This document shows positions 51,501 to 62,832 of a stretch of DNA of 64,000 bases, one piece after another. Location of the stretch: contig OX104124.1 of the NCBI GenBank assembly GCA_944474755.1, positions 22,976,452 through 23,040,451 on the forward strand. Direction: 5' to 3'. The notes under the pieces were generated by a model. That model searched no databases. It worked only from the letters and a program-made list of their open reading frames with translations, and was not told the origin of the DNA. Source of the stretch: Limnoperna fortunei. Its lineage: Eukaryota > Mollusca > Bivalvia > Mytilida > Modiolidae. How positions within the stretch are numbered: position 1 is the first letter of the stretch; the number at the start of each line of letters is the position of its first letter. The position numbers and the translations under genes were made by a program.

Positions 51501-52988
51501 TTTTTAATGATTTAACTTTAGATCAACTGATGAGTCTTTGATTAATGAGACGTGAATCTGATGTAGTAAATTCAATAACTTTTACATTTTAAATATATAA
51601 TAATATATAACACTAAGTTTGCTGAATGGCTTCCGTTAATATATCCTTCACAACTGAACTATAAATTTAAGAAACCACAGAAACAGCTTTATCTACACTA
51701 TTTTAGACTTACACCTTGAATATGACACCAACGTCCATTTTAGTACAAGAATTTACGACAAACGAGACGATTTTAATTTCCAAATTGTAAATTTTCCTCA
51801 CCTATATTTCAGCTTCTCCTGCATACAGTGTCTATATTTCTCTATTGATCAGGGATTCAAGAGCTGGCAGCGAGTATACTGATGTTTTGCAAACGTCACC
51901 TATTTCTTCGAGATAAACTTATAAACCAAGGTCACAAGAAAATACGACTCGTACGCGCTTTTAAAATGTTTTACTATAGATACAACTTCCTTGTCGAAAG
52001 ATATTCCATCTCGTTAGTAAATATAGTTGCAGTTTTTCCAGTTTTTGAATTCAATGTATAGTGAATATAATACGATGATTGTTGGATACATCTATTTGAC
52101 AAGTGGTATATGATACCCATCTATTTTAATGAACTAACCAATTCACATTCTACAGTAATGGAATCGGGAGGTTTGGCATGTCATAAAACCAGGTTTAACC
52201 CACCATTTCTTTTGAAATGCCTGTATCAAGTCAGGACCATTGTTGTAGCTGCTGTATTTTTGGTTGTTGGTTCTGTAGTTTTCCGGTTTCTCGGACTTTG
52301 ATTTTTGAATTGTCTTTTTTGACAGTTGCATCGGTGTTCTGTATTTTGTTATTACCTTCATTTAGAAAAAGGAAAAATGTATCAAGTTTTTGACTTTTTC
52401 TAATTGCTAATAGATGATTTGCCGGATTTTGTACAACGTTTGTTTTTAATTTTGATGATTTAAGTTTTTTTCACATCTAGTTATTTGTTACTCAATGATT
52501 TGTTTTAGGTTTAGCTTAACTGATTTATTAAGACGCGCATCTGGTGTAGTTTCTATAACCTTGGCACTTTTTATTACTTCTTAAATGTTTATATTTTATT
52601 TATTAGATAAACCGTGGTATATTTATGATGTCAAGACATAAGAGTTCGCAAATGTTGTGTATTTATTTTATGTATTAACCACATGTGTATATAAACATTT
52701 TAAATAGTTGTATGCTACAACTTAGTTTGTAAATAACGACCCTAGACTTTCTTGTCTGTAAAAATCTGATTAAAAAAAACAAATAAGATGATGCTTGTTA
52801 ACTTTTATATATATATGTTCGTTTATATTACTCAGATGATACTTTTGTTATACCACAAACAATCAAACCTCATTATCTGTTAATTTTGTAAGTTACTCCT
52901 TATGGAACATGCAGTTTTGGACAAACCTGTCAAATTAGTAATTACAGTTGCATATGCAAACCATGTTGCAGCGGAACCAACTGTGAGA
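36459..52988 (+). CDS. PAN/EGF-domain secreted protein, partial (several exons identified)
   Basis: Plus-strand gene, divergent from the SRCR gene. Supported exons: signal peptide 36459-36552, PAN 42594-42801, cysteine-bearing linker 46565-46655, EGF-like 47788-47892, 48731-48838, 49568-49675, 50423-50530 and 52893-52988. From the PAN exon on, all phases agree (0, then 1-1 for each EGF exon) and the frame is open. The signal exon ends in phase 1 while the PAN exon needs phase 2, so an exon between them is missing, or the signal exon belongs to another transcript. No stop codon, transmembrane segment or terminal exon was recognised after 52988. PAN and EGF modules mediate protein-protein and carbohydrate contacts outside the cell; the ligand is unknown. 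Confidence 0.65.
37880..39480 (-). mobile_element. Decayed reverse-transcriptase retroelement, copy 1
   Basis: On the minus strand, broken frames match a reverse transcriptase in order. [18 protein letters not shown] lies at about 39130-39080. The region equal to the usual [20 protein letters not shown] reads as a corrupted [19 protein letters not shown] near 38540. A damaged YIDD-type site lies near 38450, then [17 protein letters not shown] and [16 protein letters not shown] near 38270-38160. A dispersed tail follows at 37880-38010. Many stops; inactive. The family is probably Penelope-like or another non-LTR type, not settled. Confidence 0.75.
40353..40617 (-). mobile_element. tRNA-derived SINE, copy 2
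   Basis: Reverse-oriented full-length copy: tail TTGTTTGTTTG at the left, head GTAGCCGAGTGG (read on the minus strand) at the right. Target-site duplication of 14 bases with one mismatch, CTTAATCATAATGA (40339-40352) and CTTAATCAAAATGA (40618-40631). Lies in the long intron before the PAN exon. Confidence 0.88.
42594..42801 (+). CDS. PAN/Apple-like domain exon
   Basis: Encodes [16 protein letters not shown], then LKCTLL, a C-x3-C-x5-C-x11-C pattern typical of the PAN/Apple core, followed by an acidic stretch and HWTQ. The donor GTAAGT follows CAA in phase 0. The likely acceptor is CTGAAG before 42594, because an in-frame TGA lies just upstream. PAN modules bind proteins or sugars and are stabilised by the cysteines seen here. 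Confidence 0.65.
42802..46564. other. Intron between PAN and linker exons
   Basis: 3.8 kb AT-rich. No repeat family or exon recognised. Confidence 0.5.
46565..46655 (+). CDS. Cysteine-bearing linker exon between PAN and EGF
   Basis: A TTTTCAG acceptor opens in phase 0 with [17 protein letters not shown], continues [13 protein letters not shown], and ends in phase 1 at GTAAGT. Three cysteines resemble the first half of an EGF domain, without the second half. The phases match both the PAN exon before it and the EGF exon after it. Confidence 0.6.
47183..47443 (+). mobile_element. tRNA-derived SINE, copy 3 (best preserved)
   Basis: Starts GGGCCTCGGTGGCCGAGTGG (A box), B box GGGTTCGATTC, body with GATTGCCAGTTTTCCTACCG, 3' domain ending GGCGTTAAACACCATC, then a CAAA tail. 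Target-site duplication CAATTTTGACAG at 47171-47182 and 47444-47455. Lies in the intron between the linker exon and EGF exon 1. Confidence 0.92.
47788..47892 (+). CDS. EGF-like domain 1 exon
   Basis: Encodes [28 protein letters not shown]: six cysteines with spacing 4-4-8-1-8, an EGF-like domain. 105 bases, phase 1-1, acceptor TTTTAG, donor GTAAGG. It is more diverged from the later copies than they are from each other. Confidence 0.82.
48731..48838 (+). CDS. EGF-like domain 2 exon
   Basis: Encodes [29 protein letters not shown] with cysteine spacing 4-5-8-1-8. 108 bases, phase 1-1. It ends NCK, where the neighbours have NCE. The acceptor reads GTAAG before TAACTCC. It heads the first of three near-identical tandem exon-intron units. 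Confidence 0.85.
49568..49675 (+). CDS. EGF-like domain 3 exon
   Basis: Encodes [29 protein letters not shown]. 108 bases, phase 1-1. It is nearly identical to domain 2, differing by only a few bases, so the duplication is recent. Confidence 0.86.
50423..50530 (+). CDS. EGF-like domain 4 exon
   Basis: Encodes [29 protein letters not shown]. 108 bases, phase 1-1, third copy of the tandem unit. The residue changes (D to S, T to K, Q to P) lie between the cysteines and leave the fold intact. Confidence 0.86.
51690..52370 (+). mobile_element. Decayed reverse-transcriptase retroelement, copy 2
   Basis: Plus-strand relic of the same element: [19 protein letters not shown] near 51745-51800, then damaged sequence. 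After it comes the same tail text found inverted at 37880-38010 (GGTTTAACCCACCATTTCTT...). Sits between EGF exons 4 and 5. Confidence 0.75.
52893..52988 (+). CDS. EGF-like domain 5 exon, degenerate
   Basis: Encodes [28 protein letters not shown]. 96 bases, still phase 1-1 with acceptor GTAAG and donor GTAAGT. The first EGF cysteine is lost (TPY for TPC) and GY before SG became CC, so the standard pairing is disrupted. It is an older relative of exons 2-4, either rewired or drifting; the open frame and intact splice sites suggest it is still used. Confidence 0.65.
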
Positions 52989-53146
52989 GTAAGTCTATTT
53001 CTGCTTACAATATTAGTATTAATTTAGTACACTCTAGGGTCAAAGTATTTTTTGCAAAATGGCAGACGTCATTTACGTTCATCACTGTGATGTTGGAATA
53101 AAATCGTGCTCAAGAGTTATCGCTCTTCTGCTTACGTTCTTGCGAG

Positions 53147-53345
53147 ATGGCTCCCAAAGGTAAATAGTTAAGTATCGACACCAAAACATTGGAGTAAAAA
53201 TAGCTGACGATAGACGTAGTGTCAAAACTAGGTGTTGACCCATAAGTTTCTGAACCGCCTTTGGCTACGTAATTCTGCAGAAAACGTAGTAAATGGCCTA
53301 GAAAATGTTATTAGAGGACGAACAGGCAACTTTTACATTAGTAAA
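53147..53345 (+). pseudogene. Possible pogo/Tigger-type DNA-binding relic
   Basis: A broken plus-strand frame begins MAPKGK, stop, LSIDTK and continues to DVVSKLGV. This faintly recalls the N-terminal helix-turn-helix of CENP-B/pogo transposases (MAPKRKxLSxxTK...AKEFGV). Several stops. Low support; it may be coincidence. Confidence 0.2.
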
Positions 53346-53697
53346 TATTGAATTTTGAGGAATCTTAAAGACACACCAAATGAACAAGCACTAAAAGTCA
53401 GAGAATTAACTGCGAAACAAAAAGGTTAAATGTTTTTGGATAACAAAGAAGGGTTGTAATGCATTATTGAAACTATCAAAGAATGCATTCAAATTCTTAA
53501 CTGAGAATAGAAAAAATTGTGTATTATAGACTGCAAAATACATGGAGGTCTTTCTAATCATTTTTGCACAAAAACATATATGTATGTGTGTAAATATGGT
53601 TATATGTACAGAGTGATGCAATATATATTCGGACAAGATGGCGGATTGTTTACAATCGCAACCAGATTACATAACAATTGTCAGTAGTGATGTATTG

Positions 53698-53850
53698 GGG
53701 GTTCTACGGATGGCGAATGGTGGCGAGGGAATGTAAAGAATGTGTGACGTCACTGGAATGTCTAGTATGCAATGGGGTTCTAGGGGTGGCGAATGACATC
53801 AAGGGAATGTAAAGAATGTGTGACGTCACTGGAATGTCTAGTATGCATTG
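53698..53850. repeat. 76-base tandem duplication containing TGACGTCA
   Basis: Two copies of a unit with GGGAATGTAAAGAATGTG, TGACGTCA, CTGGAATGTCTAGTATGCA; the palindrome starts at 53745 and 53821. GC is higher than the flanks. Confidence 0.85.
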
Positions 53851-55063
53851 CAATGAAATTAGTTAGAAAGCATTGAGAAATGTGAAATTGTAATTATGGG
53901 TTTACATCAAAAGCAACCTGTGAAGTCATTCGAATAACTCATTTTTAATAAAACCAATACAAAGTAATGAAATGGGTAAGAAGTGAAATGCATTAAGAAA
54001 ATATAATAATTGACTCTACGGGTGTTCTTTACATAAGCAAATATCATCTCGAAACCTAATTATACTTATTTAAACAGCTGTAAAATTGTAACTATGGATT
54101 AACCTCTAAGCAACCTGTGAAGTCATTCGAATAATTTATTTTCATTAATAACCGTGTAAATGTATATGTTTATAAAAGATGTTCGAAATACAAGAATTAA
54201 AAGATGAGAATTTACCAGTCTACGAATTTGTAAGAAACAGTATTTTAGTAACGTGTAAAAAAACATAAAAAAAAGATTTCAATACAAGATTAAAAATTTA
54301 CTTTAGAAGAAACCAAAACTGTTATTTTGGAAACTTTTAATATGAAATTTAAATCGAAAATTCTAGTTTTGAAAACTTAACAGACAACACAGCAGGTTAG
54401 AAATGCGGGTCATTAGATATACTGGTAATTGACTCTACATGTGTTTACATAAGCAAACGAGATTAAGTTTCCAAAACTTCAAAGCATCAACAGATGTGAA
54501 ATTTTAATTATGTGGCGATTAACCTCAAGTTAATCGAATAACACATAACCTCAAGTTAATCGAATAACACATTTATTTTCATCCAATAAACCCGGTGTAC
54601 AGTTTTAACAAATACTATTTGTGTATCTAAATTAGCACACATACAAGTTTGAAATACGAGTATAAATTGGAAAGACTTGGCCACTAGAAATTTTCATTAT
54701 GACTTCATTATTAATGATGTTTTATATTAGTAAAACTATCACATGAAATGCTACAAGTAATTATCTTTAAATTTTCCGTATAACGGACTAACACGCCAAT
54801 CACTATTTACCCCCATTATTTAAGCGAGGGTACAAAAAGATAAAGATGACTAAGGTTTTGGAAACGTTGGTTTTCAATATTTGAATTGGAAAATTTGAAT
54901 GAAAATTTTCAGTCGGATAAAAATTAATATTATAAAACACACAAATATGCATATCATCAATATTATAATAACAATAAAAAAGACATTAAAAACATATATG
55001 CAAGCACTGTGCTAATAAGTGAACCTTTTTTTATAAGAATCACAAAAATCACATCATCATCAT

Positions 55064-55064
55064 C

Positions 55065-55096
<32 letters not shown>
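55064..55096. repeat. AAT trinucleotide microsatellite
   Basis: About 10 AAT/ATA units directly after a short ATC run. Confidence 0.9.
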
Positions 55097-55098
<2 letters not shown>

Positions 55099-56150
55099 TT
55101 TTAACAAACACATTTCTGACAAGCACTTTTTTTGTTGTTATCAGAATGCCATCAGTAAAAGTTTTGAAATGTAGCTTTAAATTTTACTTTACTAATTAAT
55201 AAAAATACAATAAATTTAAGGCAACTGTGTGGCAAAAAATGAGAATTTAGAATGAAGAAACTTTTGATAAATATAATGCCCATTTACACAACGTCCATAT
55301 TTCAAAAATATAAAGGAAAATTTGAATGAAAACATTTACAAAATTTTTAAACTTACAACTGATTTGTTTGTCAGACAGTAACCCATAAAGAGAATGTTTT
55401 TGACAATAGAACAAGTTAACCTATTTTTTTCGAAAATTATCACCTGTAAATATTTGGAATATAGACATGACTGATTAGAACGAGTATTAATTCTGAAAAT
55501 ATATCCAAATAAGTTTATTTTCTATTTACACAATTTAAAATGTTAAACATTAATGAGTTCAATGAATTTATTCAAACGTTACAAATGTCTACTTTAAACG
55601 AAATCTAAATATACGACAGATGTGTCTAAAATGTCTGTTATACACAGAAAGGATAATACCCAACAAGGTTGAATTGGGGATGAACATTTCAATGTATTGC
55701 ACAACAACCTAGAACCTCTTTATTTAATTCATTCCCAACTTTTCTTTAAGTCGTTCTTTCAATGTAAGGATTCATTATAAAAGAGGTACACACATTTTAA
55801 ATACATCAGAATGATTTCCTTAGACTGAGCTAGTTAGAAAATCATCATAGTTGATATTAAAAAACAACAACCGGTGCAGTACACTGGTAGAACATCAAGA
55901 CCAAATTGTATACAAGAATCTATAAACAAAGTCAATATATAAAGCAGCAAGTCGTGACAGTAGATTAACACATCTTTTATTTATTAAATATCTTCAGTGG
56001 TAATATACTCTTTTGCACAGTTCCTTTAATTCTACTTTAAAACTTAAATCCATTTTACAAGTTGGCTAGCTTTAAATTGGAAAATTTGAATGATAATTTA
56101 AGGCAAATGAAAACTATAACTAAAAAAATCACCGATATGCATGTCAGCAC

Positions 56151-56195
<45 letters not shown>
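56151..56195. repeat. AAT trinucleotide microsatellite
   Basis: About 15 uninterrupted units. Confidence 0.92.
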
Positions 56196-56197
<2 letters not shown>

Positions 56198-56789
56198 ATA
56201 AAAACAGTTTATAATTTTTTTTGGTCTTATTTCTGATGCAATAGTCCGTTTTCCTGTTCTAGTCCGTGATCATGTTTTAAGTCTATTATCATTATCGTGA
56301 TGATTAGACCTAAACAATTAAATATACCCTTAGGTAAAAAAAACAAACAGTATTTTCAACATACAATTTTAACAATTTATGCAATTATTTGAGTGTTACC
56401 TAAATACATTAGATATAACAATTCCCATTGTTCTTGTTAAATTCCTAACACATAGAAAACTAAAAGAAAGTGTCACTCGTATTGCTTTCAATAATGTAGG
56501 AAGATCCACATTTAACTATGTGACTTTGCAGTAAGAAAATAATAAAAATCATGGTGCTTCTCTTCTTGCTCTTAACGTATGATTTTATACTTGGGCTTCT
56601 TCAAAACGGGCATAAAAGATTAGCTAGACCTACCCATCAATTTCACGTTCCGCTATACAGATAACGTGCTTTCATTGAATAATCCAAAATTCGGTGGCTT
56701 TCTCAATCGCTTCGATCCCATTGAACTTTAAATTAATGATACCACAGAGACAGATTGTTCTTCATCATACCTATAAATATTGACAATGA

Positions 56790-57300
56790 TGCTCGGTTTA
56801 GAACTAAAAATTTACAGCAAAAGGGTTAATTTTAATTTTTACTATTGCGAATTTTCCATTTTTGTGTGACACTATTCCATCAGCACCTGCATGCATATGG
56901 TGTATACATCTCTCAATTGATGATGCACTCAAGAGGTTGCCTGCTGACAGAAAAGCTACTTCACCAGGTTTACGGTGTCAAGATAAACATCATCACTTAG
57001 AAAATGTTATGGTCATCATCATGACTTTGTTGACCATTACGGAATATCAAAATATGTCACAAATGACTATTGATTTGCTCCGTTTATCGTAACCACTTTT
57101 CCGCCGTCTTATTGGATTATGACTATCCCCCTCCCCGGGATATGACTATTTATCGGAGTTTTACCTGACTGACACGGTGCCACGCTTGCTTACCTTTCGA
57201 GAGCACCTGAACTCATCCCCGGTTTTTAGTGGGGGTACTTATCACTCATTTTTTAGTTTTTGGTTTTTGTGTTGAGCCACTGTTTTATTGTTGTATCCTC
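56790..57300 (+). mobile_element. Decayed reverse-transcriptase retroelement, copy 3 (3' end)
   Basis: Plus-strand relic of the C-terminal end of the same element: CDTIPSAPACIWCIHL near 56860, a frameshifted YGHHHDFVDHYGIS, and SQMTIDLLRLS ending 57092. Untranslated text with GAGCACCTGAACTCATCCCC follows. Frameshifted and truncated. Confidence 0.7.
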
Positions 57301-57559
57301 TTTTGTTAAACAATGATTTCGTCTTTCCTTGACTTATTCGCTATTAAATACTCCCCGTTTTTCGAATCCATTTTCTTGTTACATGCAGGTAGCTATTTTG
57401 TCCATAATTTTAAGAGAAAAGGATATGGCAACTTACAATGCTTATTATGGGAACCACTTTGTGTTACAACTATTTATTACTGCGATTTTCATAGGAAGTG
57501 GGGGGATGACTTACTATTACACCAAAACTTATTCAATTAAAAACCTTAAGATATAAAAA

Positions 57560-60300
57560 ATACTTGTTTAATTACTTTCCGACTAATGGAAAACGTTTAA
57601 AAACTTAAAACTTTAAAACAAAAATATCATTTTTCTAAACTTTCGTAATAAATTGATTGAATTTTTCACGTCCTCGTGAAAAATACACAATCAATGAAGA
57701 TAATTTTTGCATTTTATTAAAACTCAAAATTAACACAATATTTTAAAAATACGATATATAAAACTGACCAAATCCGACAAAAAGTGGAAAAAACTTACTA
57801 TAGATTAGGCCTAGTTTCAGCTAATTCTCTGTTAATATTATTAAAATGTTGAAGCTAGATTAACACCGTCTGTATTTTATTTTTGATATTAAAGAAGGAT
57901 TACTTCATAAGAATATTACAATATTTTTAGAAATGTGCCCCATGTAGCTATAAATGAAGGTATTAACAAAATGCCGAACAGGAAACCGTCAAAAACGAGA
58001 ATTCACAAATCAAAGTCCGAGAAACCTGCAAACCTCGGAACCAACAACCAAATATTTAGTAACTATTGATATAAACTAGCAGCTGCATTGTTCATGGACT
58101 AACAGAAATAAATCAGAATCTAGTACATTCACCTTTTTTAAGAATGGCATAAGGTATCATGATAATAACAAGTGAAATATAAATGTTGTCACCACACTTG
58201 CTCAACTGCACAGAAATAACATCTTTGTGTATAGCACAAATAACCATCAGTAGGATGTTTAAATAATGTGACGTAGCAATATTTTGCATCATTGTTTTCT
58301 TTAACTAAAATCTTTTAAAAATCATTTAACTCTATTTAAAACAATAGTCATTATTTGAGAAAATAACATCGAAAAATAAATGTCGACACCATCATTGATT
58401 AGCTGCATGTGGATATTGCACAATAACAAATATGTGAGGTAACTCTATTTAATCTTACTTTTCTTAAACTAAAAACATAAAATTGTTATGGTTTTGTTTA
58501 CAAAAATCTTTTCAATGCATTCACCTGCTTAAGAATGACAAAATTCATTTATCTTTAAAATTATGGTTATAATGTGAGAAAACTACAAGTGAAAAATAAA
58601 TGTCTTCCCCGTCTATCCATTAAAACTGGATTATAATTTCACGCCATTTCAGTTTAACAACATTAAACATGCGTAATAATTCCACTGACTTATAGAACAT
58701 TATACGATGTTTAACATACAGGCAGTGTAAACAAAATGCATCATACAATTCTCTAATTGTAAGATCTTTCACTCCACATTTCTCGTCCTTTGCATCAAGG
58801 GTGGTCTCTTTAACAACTAATAAAACACATTGACTGTGTAATGTTTTATAACACACAAAGATGTAAATTATATTGCAAGTTTGCAAAGGAATGAATAAAT
58901 TTAAATGATTGTAATGTTTTTGTCCTGTATTTACAAATCATTAAATCAGAAATGAGGACTTCTAATATATATTTAAACGATCATTGAGAATTATTTATAA
59001 TGACGAGAAATTGCAGTGAAATATATATGTCGAATTTTAAACAACTTGTTATATGTTTTTACACCACCAACCATTCATCGTCGATCAACATGTGATTTGC
59101 AACGTTTTTAAATAAATAAAAAATATTTATTATCGAGTGAAAAAAGGGGGATGTTGTCTAACAGTTCTTTATGTTATTCATAGGAAATTGACATTATTAA
59201 GCTTTTTTGTTGCAAACACTTATTGTATACAAAACTGTTTAGTGTAAATGCCTTTTTAAGGCACATATGTGTAATAACGAGTGTAATTTGTAAGTACCTC
59301 TTTCATGTATTCCCTTGACAACAAAACACCTTGAAAAGTTCATTGCTTATGAAAAGCAACCATTCTATAAAATTGATCAACAAATCTTTCGCCTACAAGT
59401 CTGGACGGTAAATGACAATAAACTCATCATATATTTTTCTTTGAAAACTTTTGATATTTTAGAGCCACATTTTTTTTTGTAAACGTGTGAAAAGTAATGA
59501 GAAACTCAGAAGTCAAATATTGCATTAAAAATAATAGAAGTTTATATGGTTTCACTTATTTTGAATTATACCGGTCTGAGTTGTGTTTTTTTTAAATAAG
59601 ATATGCTATATAGATATCACATACAAATTTATACAAAAGTGGTTAAGAGATATAGACAATTACACATAAGACGAATTGTATGCATTGTTTGAAAAAAGCC
59701 TAAAAATACTTATGTAGATTACCAGGCCAAAATGGAATCTTTATTGTAAAATTAACATGCAATTTTAAAATACAAATTGAAACAGGAAGGTGTTTTAAAT
59801 CGCATAAAAATGAAAAAATCTGCACTTAATATAACATGCATCTTGGTGATGAATTTCATTTTCTTTTCATGCATCAAAACGATTCAATTTGAATGCTTGC
59901 AAACAAATGATTTCCTAATTATTATACAGACTACCCAAATATTGAAGAAATGTCATACTTATTAATTGTCTTGTTTGTAATATAATTGTTTAACACTGTT
60001 TGTAAAAAAATATCAATGCATGGTTCTTATTGTCCACATGGTCCATTTCGTCTATATATCCGATTACATTGTATTCTCCTCATGTTACACACATTTTGCG
60101 TCTAACATCTGATAAACCTGAAATCTAATCTTGTTTACATCTAAAAATAGAACTCGTTTTAATTGAGCACCAATTTTTGGGATATTGACAGATAACGATG
60201 GATGTGCTTTCATGTGTTTCTACACACACTTCATCTAATTAAGAATACAAGAAAAGAATCAGGAAAATAGGGGTGCGTTAAAGTGCAAACCACTGAATTC
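57560..60300. other. AT-rich region, no gene recognised
   Basis: A fragment of the dispersed tail seen at 37880-38010 occurs at about 57960-58080 (GTCCGAGAAACCTGCAAACC...). The rest holds only short chance frames. Confidence 0.45.
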
Positions 60301-62160
60301 AGTTCAAAAATTTATTAAGAAGTTTTTCTTCACAAATCATCTGTTAAAAGACAAAATGTTAGTATAACTATTTCATTGCTCTGATTATTATGTCAATTAT
60401 AACAAAAACATTTGCTACGCATCGAAATAATGTTCGAAGACAAATTTATGTGTAACAGCACGTGACAGAACATTATAAATAGATTATCTGTCCAAAGGTA
60501 TTTATAAATCGCCGTCTGATACACTTACACTTTACAATAAAAGATAATAAGTGCCAACTATAATTAATATTAACAACTAATTGTGTTTTTATTATGTTTT
60601 TGGTTGTTCTTAGTTAAATTAGTATCTAAAACAACCATTATTAAATTGTTTCTAATACAAATTTAGATAGACTTGTATACTTTAAGACAACTAAAACAAA
60701 ATCTTTTCTTCCAAACAACTGGAAGCAATTAATGGTAATTACATATAGCTTAACTGTCGAAAAGTATGGATATATTACTGTCCTATACACTTCAATTATA
60801 GAAGTCTGTCAACTGTTGTTTATAAAACACTTGATAATGTATTTTTATTTATTTTTTTTGTTTCTATTTAAAATTGAAATATAAGAGAATAATTACAAAT
60901 ACATTATACAGAAATATAGTAGAAATGCATCTTAGTCCATACAAAAACTTCATTTATACGAGTCACGATTTTAAAAGATTAGTGGAGGAAAACCACATAT
61001 GATTTATTAATACATAACTTTAAAACAAAAAGCAAAGTAAGCATGTGTAAAGACTACTCACATAAATCTCCTTACAGCCAGAAGCAATTTATGAAAATTG
61101 CAATTAAATTATTTGTTGAAAAGTATGCATATTTTAATTTCCAATAAAATTAGTCTTGATTGTAGGGTCAAGTGAGTCAACTGTAGTTAATAAAACAATT
61201 GATCATGTATATTTATAATTTTGTTTTTTGTTTTCGTTAAAATTATAATGTACGACAATAATAATAAACGTGTAAATGTATTTCATATACAAAACATAAC
61301 AATTGAAATATATTAAAAATGCATCATAATTTATGCAAAAACGTCATTAAAAAAAAGATCAGTAGAGGAAAAACCCGTCATGATGTATAACCCCTAAAAG
61401 AATGAATTATGCAAAAAGCTTTAAACATAGAGTAAAGTAAATAATTCAGGAAAACTTGTGTAAAAAAGATGACGTTGACACTACATACCTACATACTGGA
61501 ACAATATTATGATAATTAAAGATAGATTGACTTTCAAAAAGTACGGATATTTTACAGTCTGATACACTTAAACTTTACAATAGGGTTACATGGGTCAACT
61601 CTATATTTAATTTTAAAAAAACTGATAATGTACATTATTTTTATTTAATTTATTTTAGTTAAAATTAAAATATAAGACAACAATTACCAACGTATGTCTT
61701 ATTTAAAACAGGTGGCCGAGTGGTTAAGGTGGTTCGTCTACTATTGATCACGTGGACTGTCAACACTGAGGTGGGTTCGAGTCTCAATGTGGACAAGGTG
61801 TACTCGACTCCAATCTTAATTGACAAGGATTGCCAGTTTTCCTACCGTATGTCGGGGGTTTTCTACAGGTACTCCGGCTTCCTCCCCAATACAAACTAGA
61901 GCCATGAAATAGCTGAACAATTCTTGAAAGTGGCTTTAAACAATATTCAAACAAACATAACAAAACTTATTTAAAACATTGAAATGGAAATATATTAGAA
62001 GTGCATTATAATCGATTCGTAAACTTTATTGATTTGAGTAACGATTTTGAAACAATTAGTACAAGAAAGTCTCAAGGTGAATTACTCCTACACAATAAAT
62101 TTTGCCAAAAGTTAAAAGCATAGAGAAAAGTAATTAATTCAGGAAGATTTGTGTAAAATG
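60300..62160. repeat. Diverged tandem array, period about 360-420 bases
   Basis: Units recognised by CTGGAAGCAATT (60718), CCAGAAGCAATTT (61078) and CTGGAACAATATT (61497). Each is followed by AAAAGTAnGnATATT, a GTCAACTnTAnTT stretch, AAATTnAAATATAAG and GAAATATATTAnAAnTGCAT. The third unit is split by a SINE. AT-rich, no frame. Confidence 0.7.
61711..61965 (+). mobile_element. tRNA-derived SINE, copy 4
   Basis: Head GGTGGCCGAGTGGTTAAGG (first few bases missing), B box GGGTTCGAGTC, body and CAAA-type tail as in copy 3. Flanked by a 13-base target-site duplication CTTATTTAAAACA (61698-61710 and 61966-61978). It interrupts the third unit of the tandem array, so it came after the array. Confidence 0.9.
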
Positions 62161-62832
62161 GGTTGTTTTGCACAGAAATACACTTAGAATAGACTTTTTA
62201 ATCTGATAACAGGAGTGAAAGTAAAATGAGGGTGAAATGAAAAACCATTCTTTGCTTAAAAACCAAAATTGGTCTGGACACGGTTCAAACTTAGAATGTT
62301 CTATTGTATCTACCTCTCATCCCAACTCTCATTCCCCCACGACTTTCTTGTTGACTGTATATTGCTAGGTTGCTTTGCGTAATAGCCAGACGTATCGAAA
62401 ATCTATCATGTCTTGGTAAATGACGGAAAAATTTTCAGGGAGACCATATCGGTAAAGAGGAGATTGTCTCCATACCTTTAACAGCACCACATTAGTGAAA
62501 GTCATACTAAACGATTTTGGAGAACTCCATAACAAAGACTCCAATAGAAATTTGTTTATTTAACCAAATCTTTACCGAACATTAGAAATCAGTCGAAGGA
62601 TGATACAAATTTTGTTGTAAACGATGTAAACTATAGTCCGTTATATGGAAAATGAAGAAAATTGTTGAAAAATCTACGTAAATTGATCATTTTGTTTTAA
62701 CTTGTTTAGTAGACGATGTGAAAATTTAAAATTTTATAGGAAAACGAAGAAAATTTTGGAAAAAGTCTACTGTTAATTGAAAACATTGTTTAAAATTTTG
62801 CTTTATTTTTTTTTTTTTATTGTGTTGCAAAC

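Larger units (their letters stand above)
53850..56780. other. AT-rich region after the last EGF exon
   Basis: No exon recognised. Loosely repeated phrases (AGCAACCTGTGAAGTCATTCGAATAA at about 53910 and 54108, a shorter form near 54530) point to old local duplications. AAT runs lie at 55064-55096 and 56151-56195. Confidence 0.5.

Noticed and set aside
59777..59965. Leader-like frame with an internal MKKSALNITCILVMNFIFF start
   Set aside because: Hydrophobic enough for a signal peptide, but no good donor follows and no partner exon was found downstream.
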